Shown here: positions 43,805 to 52,897 of the stretch, in pieces
Layout: every line of letters starts with the position of its first letter
Position numbering within the stretch: position 1 is the stretch's first letter
DNA from: Pararheinheimera marina
GTDB lineage: Bacteria > Pseudomonadota > Gammaproteobacteria > Enterobacterales > Alteromonadaceae
Assembly: GCF_042654345.1 (NCBI RefSeq)
Contig: NZ_JBHSGB010000006.1
Location: forward strand, 1-64,000
Direction: 5' to 3'
DNA: 64,000 bases
Translations under genes and position numbers: made by a program
Notes under the pieces: generated by a model
Database searches by the model: none
What the model was told of the DNA's origin: nothing
The model's input: only the letters and a program-made list of their open reading frames with translations

Positions 43805-44686
43805 ATGACAAGCTATCGGATCCGTCACCTCACCAGGTACAGCTACCAGTACAGCGTGGCAAACAGCTACAACCTGATCTGTTTACAGCCGGTCTCCGAT
43901 CCGGTTCAGCAGCTATGCAGCTTCAGCTTACACACGGATCCTGCGGCACGGCTGTACCCACAGCAGGATTGGTTTGGCAATCACAAACACCTGTTACATT
44001 TACCCCACAGCCACAACGGACTTTGCGTGGTTGCAGAATCAGTAGTGCGGTTGTCGGAGCCCGTATTGCGCAAGCCATCAGGCCAGCCCTGGACAGCAGC
44101 GCTTGGCTTTCCCCAATCTTCGGGCCAACAAAGCCTGCAAGCCGAACTTTGCCGCAAAGCCAGCCCCATGCTGCCGGACCTGGCAGTCAGTCAGCAGTTT
44201 ATTCAGCCATTGGCCGACCCCGGCCTGACAATTGCTGAGCTTGCCTGCGCGCTAAATGAGAAAATTTATCAGCAATTTGACTATGACCCCGAGTTCAGCA
44301 CTGTGGTCACGCCCATCAGCGAGGTGTTGCACCACAAACGCGGCGTCTGTCAGGACTTTGCCCATCTGGCGATTGCCTGCTTACGCAGCCTGGGCTTGTC
44401 GGCCCGTTATGTCAGCGGTTATCTGGAAACCGAAGCGCCACCCGGTCAGCCAAAACTAACCGGAGCCGATGCCTCCCACGCCTGGTTTGAAGTCTGGTGC
44501 CCGGAGCAAGGCTGGCTTGGTTTCGACCCGACCAACAATATGCAGCCAAACGGGCGTCATCTGGTGTTAGCGCGGGGGCGGGATTACAGCGATGTGGTGC
44601 CGCTCAAAGGCCTGGTGCTGGGTCACGGCGACCATCAACTGAGTGTTGAGGTAGATGTCATGCCAATTACTGCGGATTTCAGTTAA
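43805..44686 (+). CDS. Transglutaminase-like cysteine protease family protein
   Basis: 293 residues. An N-terminal beta domain (IRHLTRYSYQYSV) is followed by the catalytic Cys in RGVCQDFAHLAIAC, His in DASHAWFEVW and Asp in GFDPTNN. This family is the constant fourth member of the CP-ATP-grasp/alpha-E clusters and may cleave or transfer the product. The start at 43805 follows the fusion gene by 7 bases; the longer frame overlaps it. Confidence 0.93.
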   Translation: MTSYRIRHLTRYSYQYSVANSYNLICLQPVSDPVQQLCSFSLHTDPAARLYPQQDWFGNHKHLLHLPHSHNGLCVVAESVVRLSEPVLRKPSGQPWTAALGFPQSSGQQSLQAELCRKASPMLPDLAVSQQFIQPLADPGLTIAELACALNEKIYQQFDYDPEFSTVVTPISEVLHHKRGVCQDFAHLAIACLRSLGLSARYVSGYLETEAPPGQPKLTGADASHAWFEVWCPEQGWLGFDPTNNMQPNGRHLVLARGRDYSDVVPLKGLVLGHGDHQLSVEVDVMPITADFS

Positions 44687-44747
44687 GGTAAGTCAGTTCT
44701 GCAACAAGAAATAGCAACACCTTCAAAAATAACAATAAGGAATACTG

Positions 44748-46082
44748 ATGAAACTGCATCCTTCCACTTTACGACTTTCCGTACTAATTCCCGCGCTTTT
44801 GTGCAGCACAGTCCTGCACGCTCAAAACCTGAATGACGCCATTGCCGCCGACTACAACAAAAACCTGAAAGGGTTATTTGAGCACCTGCACCAGAACCCT
44901 GAACTGTCCTTTATGGAGTTCAAGACGTCAAAGCGGCTGGCGGATGAGCTGACCACCTTAGGCTACGAGGTCACTCCAGGTGTCGGCAAAACCGGTGTGG
45001 TGGCCATTCTGAAAAACGGCAAAGGCCCTATGGTGATGATGCGCGCGGATATGGACGCCTTGCCGGTGGAGGAAAAATCCGGTTTGCCTTATGCCTCTAA
45101 AACCAAAAGCAAAGACTGGTTTGGCAAAGAGGTGTCGGTGATGCACGCCTGTGGTCATGATATGCACGTCACCAGCCTGGTGGGTACAGCGCGGCAAATG
45201 GTACGGCTAAAAGACCAATGGTCCGGCACCCTGATGCTGATTGGTCAACCTGCCGAAGAGTATACGGGCGGCGCCATTGGCATGCGCAACGACAAAATTT
45301 ATCAGAGGTTTGGCACACCGGACTATGCGATGGCGCTGCATGTCTCCAGCGAAATTGAAGCCGGCAAAATAGTGGCGGTGGAAGGATCACCCTTTTCCGG
45401 CGTCGATTCTGTCGATATCGAAATCCCGGGCGTTGGCGCGCATGGCGCCAGCCCACATCGTGGTAAAGATCCAATAGTGCTTGGCGCACAAATCGTCATG
45501 GCGCTGCAAACCATTGTCAGCCGTGAAATTGCGCCCAAAGAGCCAAGCGTCATCACTGTAGGTTCATTTCACGCGGGCTCTAAACACAACATTATTCCGG
45601 ACTCTGCTCACCTGCAGCTGACTGTGCGCAGCGACACTGTCGAAACCCGAGACCAGTTAATTGCCGCCATTGAGCGCGTTGCGGTGAATATGGGCCGTGT
45701 CGCAGGTATGCCGGAAGATAAGCTGCCCAAAGTCACAGTAGACCCGCAGCCGATGCCACCAACCATTAACGACATTCCGTTGACCCAGCGACTGAAAACC
45801 AGTTGGACTCAGCATTTTGGCGCAGACATTTTTGACCAGAAATTTAAACGCCTTGGTATGGGCGCCGAAGATTACCCGTTTTTAATTCAGAACCCGACCA
45901 TTCCTTCGGTCTACTTCCAGATTGGCGGCACGCCGAAAGCAGCCTTTGAGGCTGAGCGCACCGGCGGCGCTGCAGTGCCCAGCCACCACAGCCCACTGTT
46001 TAAAATCAGCCCTGAGCCAGCCATACGTTCTGGCGTGGAAGCTACTGTGGTCGCCATGCTGGAACTGATGCCGAAAACCTGA
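44748..46082 (+). CDS. Secreted M20D amidohydrolase
   Basis: 444-residue protein with a signal peptide (to about VLHA-QNL). LHQNPELSFMEFKTSKRLADEL, MRADMDALPVEE, HACGHDMHVTSLVG, GQPAEEYTGGA and the lid region with GAHGASPHRGKDPI identify an IAA-amino-acid hydrolase/N-acyl amino acid amidohydrolase type, di-metal. The substrate is unknown. AAGGA lies 8 bases before the ATG. Confidence 0.93.
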   Translation: MKLHPSTLRLSVLIPALLCSTVLHAQNLNDAIAADYNKNLKGLFEHLHQNPELSFMEFKTSKRLADELTTLGYEVTPGVGKTGVVAILKNGKGPMVMMRADMDALPVEEKSGLPYASKTKSKDWFGKEVSVMHACGHDMHVTSLVGTARQMVRLKDQWSGTLMLIGQPAEEYTGGAIGMRNDKIYQRFGTPDYAMALHVSSEIEAGKIVAVEGSPFSGVDSVDIEIPGVGAHGASPHRGKDPIVLGAQIVMALQTIVSREIAPKEPSVITVGSFHAGSKHNIIPDSAHLQLTVRSDTVETRDQLIAAIERVAVNMGRVAGMPEDKLPKVTVDPQPMPPTINDIPLTQRLKTSWTQHFGADIFDQKFKRLGMGAEDYPFLIQNPTIPSVYFQIGGTPKAAFEAERTGGAAVPSHHSPLFKISPEPAIRSGVEATVVAMLELMPKT

Positions 46083-46112
46083 GCAGGCGTGCAACAGAGT
46101 GTTACAAAATCG

Positions 46113-46148
46113 GGTTCACCTGCCGGGTAAAAACCGGTAGGCTGAACC
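46113..46148. repeat. Imperfect hairpin between M20 and DUF885 genes
   Basis: GGTTCA-CCTGCCGG pairs with CCGGTAGGCTGAACC except for one bulge and one mismatch, around GTAAAAA. There is no T run. It may be an mRNA structure or a weak terminator. Confidence 0.4.
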
Positions 46149-46194
46149 TGAGCCGAAGTAAATCAAAAGTACAACTAAAAGAAGGAATGCACAC

Positions 46195-48066
46195 GTGCGT
46201 AAAACTCTTATTGCCCTGGCCGTTACCGCACTGGTCAGTGGTTGCAACCCAGCCCAGGAAAAAGCCACTGAAACAACGCCAGCCGCCAGCACAGCTGCAG
46301 AAAGCACAACGGCTGCAGCCCAGTCGGAATCTGAACGCCTGAATCAATGGTTTGAAACCAAATACGAAGAGCAGCTGCAAATGAGCCCGCTGCAAATGAC
46401 CTTTTTGGGTCGCAAAGATAAAAACGACCAGATTGATGATGTCAGCGAAGCGGCTGAAGATCAGCAGCTGGCCTGGCAGGCTGCCACTGTGGAAGAACTG
46501 AAAAGCCAGTTTGATTACAGCAAACTGGATATGGAAGCCAAAACGTCTTACGACCTGTGGATTTACCAGTACGAACAAGCGCGCGACGCAGCAGCCTTTC
46601 GGGTAAATAGTTATGTATTTAACCAAATGCAGGGTGTCCACGCCTTACTGCCACAAATTATGATTAACTTCCATAAAGTCGACGAAGTGGCGGATATGGA
46701 CGCCTATATCAAACGTCTGGGCGGTATTGCCAAAGCCATTGCTGAACTGCAGCAACGCGCGGCCAAACACGCCGAAGCAGGTGTACGGCCACCACGTTTT
46801 GCTTATGAAGGTGTGATTGAGCAGGTCAACAATCTGCTGACAGGGGCGCCTTTTACCGAAAGTGACAAAGATGCACCACTCTGGGCCGATGCCAAAGCCA
46901 AAATTGAAAGCCTGAAAAAAGCCGACAAACTGGATGATAAAAAGGCAGACCAGCTGTTAGCCGACGTAAAATCTGCGCTGACCACCCAGTTCCAGCCATC
47001 TTACCAGGCACTGGCAGCATTCCTGACCAGTGAGCTGGACAAAACTGCGGTCAACCCAACTGGTGTATCTAACCAGCCAAATGGTGTGGCTTACTACAAC
47101 CATCGCCTGAAAAACTCCACCACCACCTCACTAACGGCCGACGAAATACACCAGATCGGTCTGAATGAAGTGGACCGTATCACCAAAGAAATGATTGCGA
47201 TCAAAGACCAGGTGGGCTTTAAAGGCGACCTGCAGGAGTTCTTTAAGTTTATTAAAACGGACCCGCAGTTCTTCTATCCGGACACGGACGAAGGCCGCAA
47301 TGCTTACCTGAAAGACTCGGAAAACTACCTGGCCTTTATTCAGCAAAAGCTGCCAGAGTACTTTGGTATTCTGCCAAAAGCGCCGCTGGTGGTAAAACGG
47401 GTGGAAGCCTTCCGTGAACAACCGGGCGCTGCTCAGCACTATTTCCCGGGTACACCAGATGGCAAACGCCCGGGCATTTATTACGCGCACCTGTCTGATA
47501 TGAAACAGATGCCAAAAAATGAAATGGAAGCCATTGCCTATCACGAAGGTAGCCCTGGTCACCATATGCAAATCTCTATCGCGCAGGAACTGAAGTCTGT
47601 GCCGACCTTCCGCACTCAGGCAGGTTTTACCGCTTATGTCGAAGGCTGGGCACTGTATTCTGAAGTGCTGGCCAAAGAAATGGGCGCATACCAAAGCCCA
47701 TACACCGACTTTGGCCGTTTAATCACTGAGATGTGGCGTGCCGTGCGCCTGGTGGTAGACACCGGCATGCATGCCAAAGGCTGGACTGAGCAGCAGGCTA
47801 TCGACTACTTCAAAGCGAAAACCCCGGTGGCGGAAGGCGCTGTGGTGTCTGAAGTACGCCGTTATCTGGTGTGGCCAGGTCAGGCGACCGCCTACAAAAT
47901 TGGTATGCTGAAAATCCTCGAACTGCGCGCCAAAGCCAAAGAGCAGTTAGGGGACAAGTTTGATATCCGTGGTTTCCACGACACAGTACTGGGCGGTGGT
48001 GCCCTGCCGCTGGACGTACTGGAAAAACGGGTGCAGAACTGGGTAGATACCGTGAAAGCGGCTTAA
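46195..48066 (+). CDS. DUF885 lipoprotein, putative metallopeptidase (paralogue 2)
   Basis: 623 residues starting with GTG. The lipobox LVSGC is followed by an Ala/Thr/Glu-rich linker. AYHEGSPGHHMQISIAQE contains the putative zinc motif (His450), then GFTAYVEGWALYSEVLAKE and RYLVWPGQATAYKIGM. It is collinear with the protein at 30587-32419 over the whole length. It is monocistronic with a strong terminator. Peptidase activity is inferred from family predictions. Confidence 0.92.
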   Translation: MRKTLIALAVTALVSGCNPAQEKATETTPAASTAAESTTAAAQSESERLNQWFETKYEEQLQMSPLQMTFLGRKDKNDQIDDVSEAAEDQQLAWQAATVEELKSQFDYSKLDMEAKTSYDLWIYQYEQARDAAAFRVNSYVFNQMQGVHALLPQIMINFHKVDEVADMDAYIKRLGGIAKAIAELQQRAAKHAEAGVRPPRFAYEGVIEQVNNLLTGAPFTESDKDAPLWADAKAKIESLKKADKLDDKKADQLLADVKSALTTQFQPSYQALAAFLTSELDKTAVNPTGVSNQPNGVAYYNHRLKNSTTTSLTADEIHQIGLNEVDRITKEMIAIKDQVGFKGDLQEFFKFIKTDPQFFYPDTDEGRNAYLKDSENYLAFIQQKLPEYFGILPKAPLVVKRVEAFREQPGAAQHYFPGTPDGKRPGIYYAHLSDMKQMPKNEMEAIAYHEGSPGHHMQISIAQELKSVPTFRTQAGFTAYVEGWALYSEVLAKEMGAYQSPYTDFGRLITEMWRAVRLVVDTGMHAKGWTEQQAIDYFKAKTPVAEGAVVSEVRRYLVWPGQATAYKIGMLKILELRAKAKEQLGDKFDIRGFHDTVLGGGALPLDVLEKRVQNWVDTVKAA

Positions 48067-48089
48067 CAACACAGCTTGTACCTGGTTTT

Positions 48090-48132
48090 AAATGGCCCTG
48101 CTACAGACAAAGAGCAGGGCCATTTTTTATTT
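48090..48132 (+). terminator. Intrinsic terminator of the second DUF885 gene
   Basis: AAATGGCCCTGCT and AGCAGGGCCATTT form a perfect 13-bp stem with a 10-base loop, followed by a T run. Confidence 0.95.
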
Positions 48133-48217
48133 AATTCTGAGAAGGTTAACGCTTGTCCACTCAAAAGGCACAGTGTTAACATCCGATTTTCATTTGGATT
48201 ATTAATAAGGACATTAG

Positions 48218-49537
48218 ATGCGGTATTCATTACTCGCTGCCAGCCTGCTGCTAAGCAGCATGGCGCACGCCGACCTGCTGGACGCGTTAAAACATTACGA
48301 ACAACAAGACTTTGCCAAAGCAAGAATTGAGTTCAGCCAATTAGTTCCGCTGGGCAACGAAATGGCCGCTTTTAATTTGGCCGCTATGTACCATAACGGT
48401 GAAGGCACTGAGGCCGATCCGGTGAAAGCACTGGCCTATTTTCAGTTGGCGGACCAATTGGGTGACAACAGAGCGGCAGCTATTGTCAGCAAATTATCGG
48501 CCAGGCTGTCTGCCGGACAGCAGCAGCAAGCCGCCACTCTGGTCAGCCAATTGCTGACACAAGTGCAGATCCAGGAGCTGGGTCCGAAGGAATCCAATAA
48601 AACCGAATTTCCGGAGGCGATTAAGCGTCATGAACCTCAATACCCCGAAGAGGCGGCCAAAAGGGGGCAGTTTGGCTATGTCGTAATGCGCTTTATCGTC
48701 GATGAAGAAGGCAAAGTGCCGGTCGCAGAAGTTCTGGGCTCTTACCCGGATAAAGTCTTCGACCGCAACTCGGTCCGTGCATTAAGGCAGTGGCAATACG
48801 CCGCCACAGGTAAAAAGCACCAGGCACAGGTGCTGCTGACCTATAGCCTGGGGCCGGTCTCCGAATCGAAGGTGAATAAGATCATCAAGGAACATAAGCT
48901 GCTGGATTACGCGATCGCCGGTTCTCCGACCCACCAATATGCGCTGGGTTCATTGCTCGACCTGGTGACCACCAGTTCGTATTACTTTATAGATATCGAC
49001 AAGCAGCTGCCGCTGGATCCAAATCAGGGGCTCCCTTCTGAACTCTATAACACCAAACGAAGCCTGTATTTCAAAGCTGAACTGCCTGGTTTTGCTGGCA
49101 ATGCTAAAGTCAGCGCCAATGCCGATGGCATCATTACCAAAGTGCTGAGCGCGGCCAACCAGGACCTGGCAAAGGTATCACAACAGCTGGTGGGAAAATC
49201 GCTGGGCAACAAAGCCACTCAGGGGAACTACCATCTATGGGCAGAACCGGGCAAAGATGCACGGGTGCAGCCTGTTATGACCTTGTCGCAACTGCACAGC
49301 CCCAATTATTGGTGGGGCATGGCTGCCAAAAACGGCAATCTGGACGCACAACGTCGATTAGCGGCTTTCTCCGGGCAGTGGGAAAACTACCTGCTGCAGC
49401 AAAACGACCCGCAGGTGCAAACCTGGTCTGGGGTACGGCAGATCCTGGAAGGGGATAAAGCCGCAGGCCAGTTGTTACTGGACAAAGCCATAGCGCAAAA
49501 ATACGCAACGGCGGCAGAGCTGAAAGCCGCTCTGTAA
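48218..49537 (+). CDS. Periplasmic Sel1/TonB C-terminal domain protein
   Basis: 439 residues with a cleavable-looking signal peptide (to about SMAHA). Residues 46-82 form a Sel1-like repeat (AAFNLAAMYHNGEGTEADP). Residues about 137-211 form a TonB_C domain (HEPQYPEEAAKRGQFGYVVM; SVRALRQWQY). The C-terminal half is unassigned, with another Sel1-like stretch near MAAKNGNLDAQRRLA. Unlike true TonB there is no membrane anchor or proline linker, so a role in receptor energising is doubtful. AAGGA precedes the ATG. Confidence 0.82.
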   Translation: MRYSLLAASLLLSSMAHADLLDALKHYEQQDFAKARIEFSQLVPLGNEMAAFNLAAMYHNGEGTEADPVKALAYFQLADQLGDNRAAAIVSKLSARLSAGQQQQAATLVSQLLTQVQIQELGPKESNKTEFPEAIKRHEPQYPEEAAKRGQFGYVVMRFIVDEEGKVPVAEVLGSYPDKVFDRNSVRALRQWQYAATGKKHQAQVLLTYSLGPVSESKVNKIIKEHKLLDYAIAGSPTHQYALGSLLDLVTTSSYYFIDIDKQLPLDPNQGLPSELYNTKRSLYFKAELPGFAGNAKVSANADGIITKVLSAANQDLAKVSQQLVGKSLGNKATQGNYHLWAEPGKDARVQPVMTLSQLHSPNYWWGMAAKNGNLDAQRRLAAFSGQWENYLLQQNDPQVQTWSGVRQILEGDKAAGQLLLDKAIAQKYATAAELKAAL

Positions 49538-49550
49538 TCGCTTTGCAGAC

Positions 49551-49576
49551 AAAGGCCAGCTCCCCCTGGCCTTTTT
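49551..49576 (+). terminator. Intrinsic terminator of the Sel1/TonB_C gene
   Basis: AAAGGCCAG and CTGGCCTTT pair around CTCCCC and are followed by T5-G-T5. It lies between convergent genes. Confidence 0.92.
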
Positions 49577-49595
49577 GTTTTTATTGCGCCCCCCG

Positions 49596-51179
49596 CTAAC
49601 GACTGCTGACTTCCTGCTGCAGTTGCTCCAGTGTCTTTCCGCGGGTTTCAATACCATGGCGTTTCAGCTCCAGCGCGGCGCCAACCAAAGCTATCGCAAT
49701 GGCTAATGCCGAATACCCCAGTTGTTCAAACCATCCGAGCACCCCAACCCCGGCGCCTAAAATGCCGCCAAATTTGGAGCTGGCGGCGATCAGGCCAGAG
49801 CCGGCACCACGCAGCTCCACCGGGTAAATTTCAGCGGCATAAGGGATCAGCATCGCAATCACACCACTGGCGCTGACCAGCAGCAGGGCGATAGCCACAG
49901 CAAGCGCTGTTGGCTGATAGAGTTGCCAGAAATCAAAGGCCACAAAGGCCATCAGCGAAAAGGCGGTCAACCATAAAAACAGCAACAGGGTTTTGATGCT
50001 GCTCCAGCTGTGGTACAGCCAAATCACCACAAAAACAGCAGGCACAGCCATCAGGGCCGATTTAGCGATAATAGCACTGGCTTCTTTGGCCAGACCCAGT
50101 TCGCCCAGATTCACCGGCAGCCAGAGCAGAAAACCGAAGTTCACCAGACCCCAGGCAATACCTGCCAGCACCAGGCCAATGCTCAGTCCTGCATAAGGCC
50201 CTTGCCATAAGTCCTGAAAGCCAGCTTTTTTGCTGTCGGCCTGCACTTCGGCCACCACATGGCTGTGGCCCTGTCCGTCGCTGCCAAAACGGGCCAGCAC
50301 CGCCCTCGCCTGCTGCTCCAGCCCTTGGCTTGCCAGATAACGCGGCGATTCGGGCATATAACGATTCAGAAAAATCAGCAACAAACCTGTCGGTAACCCC
50401 AGCAGCCACAAGACCCGCCAGCTGAACATCGGCTCCAGCACGGCGGCAGAGCCAGCCGCCACGAGGTAACCGCCAGCGGTGCCTATGCCACCCAATGCCA
50501 CCAGCAACCAGCCGCGGTGGGCTGCAGGAATGGTTTCCGCCATCAGAGTAAAAGTAATAGGCAACAAGCCTCCCGCCGACATGCCCATTAAAAAGCACAT
50601 GATCAGGTTCCACTCAAAACTTGGCATGGCGCCACAAATAGCGGTGCCGATAAACATCAGTGCCGACAACAAAATAGCAGCACGGCGGCCAAATTTATCC
50701 GCTGCTATGCCCCAAAGCACTGATCCGACCGTAGTCCCTGTCAAGGCGACAAGCGCCAATGTGCCTGCCGTTTTGCTGTCAATTTCATACTCGGTCTTCA
50801 TACCAGGCATCACAAAGCCCAGCGTGGCAGGTTTCATCACATCCACCACCACAGCCACCAGCAACACCAACACTAAGGTCCAGTGTTCTTTATTGAGCGG
50901 CAATTGGTCTGCGACATGAAACTGCAATGCGCTGCGTTCGGACTGGCGCAAACTGGAAAGCCGGGGCATCAGGCCATAAGTTGCCAGCAAGAGTCCAAAC
51001 GGGATCAGCCCCATGCCTATCAGCATGTTGCTGTCCATCGGCATGCCCACCATCTGATAGTTCATATGCACCGAATGCAAAAACATAGGTACGTGACCAA
51101 GCACACCTAAGGTAATAGCCAGACACCCAAGCCAAAAAGCCACCGGGTGATAAAACTGCAAACCTGCACTAGGAGACAT
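49596..51179 (-). CDS. MFS transporter with N-terminal membrane extension
   Basis: 527 residues. The major facilitator core starts near residue 97 (LVLVLLVAVVVDVMKPATLGFVMP) and carries motif A GIAADKFGRRAA and the later RGWLLVALGGIGTAGGYL and ELRGAGSGLIAASSKFGG blocks, typical of the sugar/aromatic-acid symporter branch (SV2/NiaP-like). About 95 residues with two extra hydrophobic helices (FWLGCLAITLGVLGHVP and MLIGMGLIPFGLLLATYGL) precede the core. The substrate is unknown. Confidence 0.87.
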   Translation of the reverse strand: MSPSAGLQFYHPVAFWLGCLAITLGVLGHVPMFLHSVHMNYQMVGMPMDSNMLIGMGLIPFGLLLATYGLMPRLSSLRQSERSALQFHVADQLPLNKEHWTLVLVLLVAVVVDVMKPATLGFVMPGMKTEYEIDSKTAGTLALVALTGTTVGSVLWGIAADKFGRRAAILLSALMFIGTAICGAMPSFEWNLIMCFLMGMSAGGLLPITFTLMAETIPAAHRGWLLVALGGIGTAGGYLVAAGSAAVLEPMFSWRVLWLLGLPTGLLLIFLNRYMPESPRYLASQGLEQQARAVLARFGSDGQGHSHVVAEVQADSKKAGFQDLWQGPYAGLSIGLVLAGIAWGLVNFGFLLWLPVNLGELGLAKEASAIIAKSALMAVPAVFVVIWLYHSWSSIKTLLLFLWLTAFSLMAFVAFDFWQLYQPTALAVAIALLLVSASGVIAMLIPYAAEIYPVELRGAGSGLIAASSKFGGILGAGVGVLGWFEQLGYSALAIAIALVGAALELKRHGIETRGKTLEQLQQEVSSR

Positions 51180-51308
51180 ATGTTATTCGCGGTTAAAATG
51201 AAAAACGCAGTGTAAAACAGCCGGTTATCGAACACAATTCCCCCTGATTCAGCCAGGGTACAGTTTGATTTGAACAGACTGATGCAGTAGGTCGGTCCCA
51301 TTATCAGG

Positions 51309-52814
51309 ATGCAAAAATTTGTTATGCGTGTTGCCTTCAGCTCTGTAGCTTTAGCCGTTTTGTCTCTGACTTGCCAGGCGTCAGAGCTGGTGTTTCTGGC
51401 CGATTTTGACAAAGACAATCAGCCGCTGACCATTCTGGCCGGCTGCCAGTTGGATCAGTCCAGCCCCAAAGCCGGTTCTTCAGCTCTGCTGTGTCAAAAT
51501 GGCAGCAGTGCGCTGGTGACTCGCCAGCCTGTGGCCGAAGCTGGTTTACTGGAGTTCTGGGTCAAACCAGAAACCGCTTTTACCAGCTATAAGATTAATG
51601 TGTTGAGCTCGGCATCGGTCAGTGTCGGAGCTGAGTGGCAGCAAATCGGCCTGATTGAAGTCAACCCAGGCCAGGAAGGTTACACAGCGCATCGGTTGTC
51701 GATTGATGACCCGGGCCGCAAATACATCCGGCTGGATATGGAATCCCAGCACGGCTCTGTGATGCTGGACCAGCTCAGTATTCAGCGTATTTTGCTGGAC
51801 ACTGCTCTGCAGAAAAATGAGCAGCGCATTATCACCGGTATTCTGGACAAACTGCAGACTAATCAGAATTACGAGCTGAAAAAAGAAGCGCTGCTGGGCC
51901 TTGGCAACAACTACGCCGCCCAGTTGGAAACCCAGCGTCAGTATCTGGAGTATGCCAACGGTATTTACTCCGGCATCACCTTTGTACTGGCAGGATCTGA
52001 GCGCAACAAAATGTCCAACCCTATGGCTTACAGTTCATTCCGTACTATTCTGGCCGACGCTAAACGCGTCAGCTCACCGTTGCAGCAAGCCCGGTTGAAT
52101 TCCATGGTGAAGCCATTCAGCGATTTAGGCACCGCGACCTTAACCGTGGTCAGCGGCGGTTTGTATGCCGCTTTTGCCGAACCCTTTAAATCCTTTTTGG
52201 CCACTGCTTTTGATAAATCAAATTACGACAATGCCGATTTAAGCCGCAAAGACCGTAAGTTTGCCGAAGAAAACGGGCTGAAGGTCTACGAAAAAGCCGA
52301 ACAGTTCTTAAATGAACTGGAAAAAGAACTGGTCCAGGTGCAACAACTGGAGAACGACCTGCAAAACATGCAACGGCTGGTCGACAGTTTCCGTAAGGAT
52401 TTGGACAAACACCTGCGTGACTACGTGCAGCATGCTGGCCTGGCCCGCACCCAGGAAAACTACAGTCGGGTGATGAGCAAAGAAGAGCAAGTGCGCGCCA
52501 GGATTGCCGGGGAAGTCAGTAGTTCAGTCGGTAACAGAGCAGTGACTTTACTCAACAGCAATGACTCAACTGAACTTATCCAGTACATGCTGAAAACCTC
52601 AGCTCAGCTCGAAGGTATGCAGGAGTTTAAGGAGCGCTTTAATCAGATCACCTCCGCCGCCATTACCTTCTACGATAAGTTCGAAAGCTCAGTGGCCAGT
52701 GAGAAAAACCCCTTTACCGACGCTAAGGACAAAGCCGCTTGGGAGGCACATGCACAAAAGGCACGAACTTACATTCGCCAGTCCAAAGAAGCATTCAGCA
52801 AAGCCTATATGTAA
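51309..52814 (+). CDS. Secreted protein with beta N-domain and coiled coil, unknown
   Basis: 501 residues. A signal peptide (to about LTCQA) is followed by a beta-rich region (25-160) with LLEFWVKPETAFTSYKI and KYIRLDMESQHGSVMLDQLSI, similar in style to a carbohydrate-binding jelly roll. A long helical, coiled-coil-prone region runs from about 165 to the end (for example AEQFLNELEKELVQVQQLEN). I do not recognise a family. It is monocistronic, divergent from the MFS gene and convergent with the DUF2884 gene. The start may be five codons later. Confidence 0.75.
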   Translation: MQKFVMRVAFSSVALAVLSLTCQASELVFLADFDKDNQPLTILAGCQLDQSSPKAGSSALLCQNGSSALVTRQPVAEAGLLEFWVKPETAFTSYKINVLSSASVSVGAEWQQIGLIEVNPGQEGYTAHRLSIDDPGRKYIRLDMESQHGSVMLDQLSIQRILLDTALQKNEQRIITGILDKLQTNQNYELKKEALLGLGNNYAAQLETQRQYLEYANGIYSGITFVLAGSERNKMSNPMAYSSFRTILADAKRVSSPLQQARLNSMVKPFSDLGTATLTVVSGGLYAAFAEPFKSFLATAFDKSNYDNADLSRKDRKFAEENGLKVYEKAEQFLNELEKELVQVQQLENDLQNMQRLVDSFRKDLDKHLRDYVQHAGLARTQENYSRVMSKEEQVRARIAGEVSSSVGNRAVTLLNSNDSTELIQYMLKTSAQLEGMQEFKERFNQITSAAITFYDKFESSVASEKNPFTDAKDKAAWEAHAQKARTYIRQSKEAFSKAYM

Positions 52815-52897
52815 GGCATGAGATGGATGTCAGTGCAGTTGGATGCACGTCACAGAGGCTGACATCCAGCTGGCTGTTCTGGAGAGCGTTAAAGAGC

